DNA of 64,000 nucleotides, taken from DASRDZ01 sp035569495. GTDB taxonomy: Bacteria > Chloroflexota > Dormibacteria > Aeolococcales > Aeolococcaceae. The position numbers and the translations under genes are program-made. The notes below the pieces were generated by a model, which had not been told where the DNA came from, searched no databases, and worked only from the letters and a program-made list of their open reading frames with translations. The DNA is taken from positions 1 to 64,000 of the forward strand of contig DATMMX010000002.1 of NCBI GenBank assembly GCA_035569495.1, written 5' to 3'. This document shows, piece by piece, positions 61,361 through 64,000 of the stretch (position 1 is its first letter; each line of letters starts with the position of its first letter).

Positions 61361-62734
61361 TTACTTCAGCTGCGCAGGATCCAAACCCTGCAGGTTCTTG
61401 AGCATGCGCATCTTGCCGCGCACACCCTTGCTGCCCTTGCCGCCGCCGAGCTGCTTGAAGAGCTGCTGCATCTGCTCGAAGCCCTTGAGCATTCGGTTGA
61501 CCTCGCTGATCTCGGTGCCGCTGCCCAGGGCGATGCGCTTGCGGCGCGAGCCCTTGATGATCTCCGGCCGGCGCCGCTCCTCTGCGGTCATCGAGAGCAC
61601 GATGGCCTCGAGGTGGGAGAGGTCGCGCTCGGTGGGCATCTGGTTGCCGAGCTGGCGCATCTGCTTGCCCATGCCGGGCAGCATGCCGAGCACGCCTTCC
61701 AGCGGGCCCATCGAGCGGAGCTGGCGCATCTGGCCCAGCCAGTCCTCCATGGTGAGGCGGCCCGACATCAGCCGCTCCTCCATGTCCTTGGCCTTGCGCT
61801 CGTCGATGCCCGCCTGCGCCTTCTCGATCAGGGTCAGCACGTCGCCGAGGCCGAGGATGCGCGAGGCCATGCGCTCGGGGTGGAACGGCTCCAGGTCGGA
61901 CACCTTCTCGCCGACGCCCGAGTACATGATCGGCTTGCCGATCGACTCGCGCATCGACAGCGCGGCGCCGCCGCGCGCGTCACCGTCGAGCTTGGTGAGG
62001 ATGGCGCCGTCGACGCCGACCTGCTCGTCGAAGGCCCGGGCCACGTTGACCGCCTCCTGGCCGGTCATGGCGTCGACCACCAGCACGGTTTCGTGCACAG
62101 AGATCTTCTTGCGGATCTCCTTGAGCTCGTCGAGCATGCGCTGGTCGATCTGCAGGCGTCCGGCGGTGTCGACGATGACCACGTCGCAGTTGAGCCGCTT
62201 CGCCTCCTCGACGCCACGCCGGGCCAGCTCCGGCGGCTTGACGCCGTCGGCCGGCATCGACACCGGGATCTGGTTGTCCTTGCCCAGCTTCTCCAGCTGC
62301 TGCGCGGCGGCGGGACGGTAGATGTCAGCAGCGACCAGAAGTGGACGGTGGCCCTCGCGGCGGATGGCCAGGGCCAGCTTGGCGGCCGTGGTGGTCTTGC
62401 CCGAGCCCTGCAGGCCGACCAGCATCACCACCGTGGGCGGCTGCGACTGGTAGCGGATCTTGCGCTGCTCGCCGCCGAGCAGGGCGACCATCTCCTCGTT
62501 GACGATCTGGACGATCTGCTGGCCCGGCGTCAGCGACTCGAGCACGTCGGCGCCGACCGCCCGCTCGCGGATGCGCTCGACGAACTGGCGGGCGACCTTG
62601 AAGTTGACGTCGGCTTCGAGGAGGGCCATGCGCACCTCGCGCAGGCCGAGCTCGACCTCCTCCTTGGTGAGGCGGCCGCGGCCGGTGAAGGTGCTGAAGA
62701 TGTCGGTGAGGCGGTCGGAGAGGGAGTCGAACAT
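61361..62734 (-). CDS. ffh: Signal recognition particle protein Ffh
   Basis: GTPase that targets membrane proteins with the SRP RNA. 457 residues. The N domain comes first, then the G domain with GLQGSGKTTTAAKLA, DTAGRLQID and TKLDGDARGG. The M domain is Met-rich (GMLPGMGKQMRQLG) and contains the RNA-binding SRRKRIALGSGTEISEVNRMLKGFEQM. The TAATG overlap with ylxM is the typical arrangement. The SRP RNA and ftsY are not in the window. Confidence 0.97.
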   Translation of the reverse strand: MFDSLSDRLTDIFSTFTGRGRLTKEEVELGLREVRMALLEADVNFKVARQFVERIRERAVGADVLESLTPGQQIVQIVNEEMVALLGGEQRKIRYQSQPPTVVMLVGLQGSGKTTTAAKLALAIRREGHRPLLVAADIYRPAAAQQLEKLGKDNQIPVSMPADGVKPPELARRGVEEAKRLNCDVVIVDTAGRLQIDQRMLDELKEIRKKISVHETVLVVDAMTGQEAVNVARAFDEQVGVDGAILTKLDGDARGGAALSMRESIGKPIMYSGVGEKVSDLEPFHPERMASRILGLGDVLTLIEKAQAGIDERKAKDMEERLMSGRLTMEDWLGQMRQLRSMGPLEGVLGMLPGMGKQMRQLGNQMPTERDLSHLEAIVLSMTAEERRRPEIIKGSRRKRIALGSGTEISEVNRMLKGFEQMQQLFKQLGGGKGSKGVRGKMRMLKNLQGLDPAQLK

Positions 62735-63036
62735 TAGAAACGCGCCTCCGGCGCGAGCCGCGCGCGCAGCTCCTCCTCCACCGCGTCGCGGCGGGCCAGC
62801 TCGGCGGCGTGGCCGAGGCGGGACTCGTAGTGGTCGAGCTGGATCAGGGCCCGCCGCACCAGGTCGTGGGCGGCGCTGCGGCTGCAGCCGAACTGCTCGG
62901 CCAGCTCGGCGTACGACCAGTCCTCGTCGAGGTGGAGGCGGCAGGCCTCGCGCTGGTGCTCGGTGAGCAGGGCGCCGTAGACGTCGAGGAGGCGCTGCTG
63001 CCGGGCCACCAGCTCGGTGGGATCGGGAGCAGGCAT
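62734..63036 (-). CDS. ylxM: YlxM-family helix-turn-helix protein
   Basis: 100 residues. A sigma-70 region-4-like helix-turn-helix is seen in LLTEHQREACRLHLDEDWSYAELAEQFGCSRSAAHDLVRRALIQLDHYE. YlxM proteins (UPF0122) are encoded next to ffh and modulate the SRP pathway. The ATG at 63036 is preferred over an upstream TTG. The TAA overlaps the ffh ATG. Confidence 0.88.
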   Translation of the reverse strand: MPAPDPTELVARQQRLLDVYGALLTEHQREACRLHLDEDWSYAELAEQFGCSRSAAHDLVRRALIQLDHYESRLGHAAELARRDAVEEELRARLAPEARF

Positions 63037-63060
63037 GGGTGTCAAGGACAAAGCCTGGAC

Positions 63061-63069
63061 ACCATAGCA
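63061..63069 (-). promoter_or_regulatory. Possible extended -10 for ylxM-ffh
   Basis: TGC-TATGGT on the minus strand, about 25 bases before the ylxM ATG and just beyond the acetyltransferase stop. Weak -35 region; tentative. Confidence 0.3.
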
Positions 63070-63070
63070 G

Positions 63071-63832
63071 CTACGCGACCGAGCCCGTCTCCGCCACCAC
63101 CCGGTCCCACAGCGTGCGGCGGCCGACCTCCGCGAAGCCGAGCCCCAGGTACACCCCGTGCCCCATCGCGGTGCTGCTCAGCACGGCGGGAAGCTCCGGC
63201 GCGAGCCCGACCACCGCCGCGGTCAGCGCGGCCCCGATGCCCCGCCGCCGTGCCGACCGCAGCACCGAGACGGCCGAGACCTGCACCACGCGACCGTCCA
63301 CCGCGGCGAGCGCCGTTCCCACCGGACGGCCGTCGAGCCAGGCGATCACCAGGGTCAACCCGGGCACGTGCAGGCTGGCCGGCGCGGGGTGCACCGAGCC
63401 CGAAGGGGCCCAGTCGGGATTGCCGTCGGCCGCCTCGAAGATGGTGCGCTCGAAAAGCCGCACCTCCTCCGCACTGCCCACCGGCGCGACGCGCAGCCCG
63501 GAGACCCGCGGCACCGTGAGCCCACCCGCCGGACGCGCCATCCAGGCCTGGGTCCCCGGCATCCGCCAGCCGAGCCCATGCAGGTCGAGGCGGCTGTGCG
63601 AGTCGGCGACGGTCAGCCTGCCGGTCAGCCCCGCGGCCGCCGCGTCGAGCTGCTCCGCGGTGGCGGAGGGCGCAATCGTCGAGGCGGCCAGGAACACCGG
63701 CGAGGCGTTGCCGGTGCGCCGCGCCACCGCGCCGTCCTCCTCCCAGCCCACGCCCAGCGCCGACAGCCCCATGCGATGCCACAGCGATTCGCCATGGACG
63801 CAGAGCGCGACGGGGTCGTCCACTTCCGCCAC
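63071..63832 (-). CDS. GNAT-family N-acetyltransferase
   Basis: 253 residues. The C-terminal half shows the acetyl-CoA-binding GNAT pattern: GTALAAVDGRVVQVSAVSVLRSARRRGIGAALTAAVVG, with the RRxGIG/A loop, then VLSSTAMGHGVYLGLGFAEVGRRTLW. The N-terminal half has only weak similarity to GNAT sequences and may be a degenerate second domain. The substrate is unknown. The GTG start is five bases after the thioredoxin-like gene. Confidence 0.82.
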   Translation of the reverse strand: MAEVDDPVALCVHGESLWHRMGLSALGVGWEEDGAVARRTGNASPVFLAASTIAPSATAEQLDAAAAGLTGRLTVADSHSRLDLHGLGWRMPGTQAWMARPAGGLTVPRVSGLRVAPVGSAEEVRLFERTIFEAADGNPDWAPSGSVHPAPASLHVPGLTLVIAWLDGRPVGTALAAVDGRVVQVSAVSVLRSARRRGIGAALTAAVVGLAPELPAVLSSTAMGHGVYLGLGFAEVGRRTLWDRVVAETGSVA

Positions 63833-63837
63833 GCCCG

Positions 63838-64000
63838 CTAGACCCCGACCAGCGCCGCCTCGATCTCCGCGCGCAGCACGTCGATGCGCCGGTAGCCGAC
63901 CAGCCGGAACAGCGCCTGGCCGCCGGCGAAGAGCATCAGCACCGGCACGCTGGGGATGCCGAACATCGCCGGGGTCACCGGGTTGGCGTCGACGTCGAGG
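63838..64000 (-). CDS. Thioredoxin-like protein, C-terminal fragment
   Basis: The last 53 residues of a thioredoxin-fold protein, cut by the window edge. Visible: LDVDANPVTPAMFGIPSVPVLMLFAGGQ, which contains the cis-Pro loop (SVP) and the preceding strand, then RLVGYRRIDVLRAEIEAAL. The CxxC active site would lie outside, so redox activity cannot be confirmed. It is followed closely by the acetyltransferase gene. Confidence 0.8.
   Translation of the reverse strand, partial: LDVDANPVTPAMFGIPSVPVLMLFAGGQALFRLVGYRRIDVLRAEIEAALVGV

Overview
This is a very GC-rich bacterial chromosome segment made almost entirely of housekeeping genes. About 64 genes are visible, and all but two lie on the minus strand, so the natural reading direction runs from high to low coordinates. 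Genes are packed in long runs joined by 1 to 8 base overlaps, and GTG and TTG starts are common. No rRNA, tRNA, CRISPR array, phage or insertion sequence was seen. The gene order matches conserved clusters of Gram-positive and related (Terrabacteria) lineages. It combines this order with an archaeal-type prolyl-tRNA synthetase, an Arg32-type EF-P, a SigB/SigF-family sigma factor and Tad pilus proteins. That mix suggests a Chloroflexota-related lineage such as Dormibacterota, but the taxonomic call is an inference.

Layout in transcription order (high to low coordinate). 64000-58503: thioredoxin-like fragment, acetyltransferase, ylxM-ffh, rpsP-khpA-rimM-trmD-rplS-yraN (protein targeting and ribosome biogenesis). 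58434-51170: comM-dprA (DNA uptake and recombination), topA, hslV-hslU. 50991-46447: rpsB-tsf-pyrH-frr-uppS-cdsA (translation, UMP, envelope lipid). 46352-41271: dxr-rseP-ispG (isoprenoid pathway and a site-2 protease) and proS. 41277-40040: a divergent pair made of a Cys-containing unknown on the plus strand and a GbsR/MarR-type regulator. 39970-37814: rel. 37703-34574: three Tad-type pilin-like genes converging on a plus-strand membrane protein. 34047-30983: hisS-aspS. 30686-28690: two small membrane proteins, an RsbW-like anti-sigma factor and its sigma factor. 28433-19193: alaS, an FtsA-like actin-fold protein, a large bitopic membrane protein, ruvX, mltG, aroE, a prepilin-peptidase-like protein, then a PH-domain protein. 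19135-6442: an aroK-aroB fusion, aroQ, efp, asp23, nusB, xseA, xseB, tlyA, nadK, recN, scpA, scpB, rluB, cmk, plsC. 6374-1: dinG, a two-gene glutamine-dependent NAD synthetase, rsmI and the start of metG.

Most of the window is well-understood core biology. The least explained parts are: the FtsA-like plus bitopic membrane protein pair inside the alaS operon; a prepilin peptidase with an inserted charged region, lying near Tad pilin genes; a sigma/anti-sigma module whose anti-sigma factor has degraded nucleotide-binding motifs; a divergent regulator/Cys-protein pair sharing one AT-rich promoter core; a near-identical 14-base element upstream of both comM and tlyA; and twin perfect hairpin repeats between the sigma gene and alaS. 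Several operons appear to start from a -10 box only 6 to 11 bases before the start codon, which points to frequent leaderless transcripts. No stretch above 300 bases lacks a gene; the longest gap is 30687-30982.
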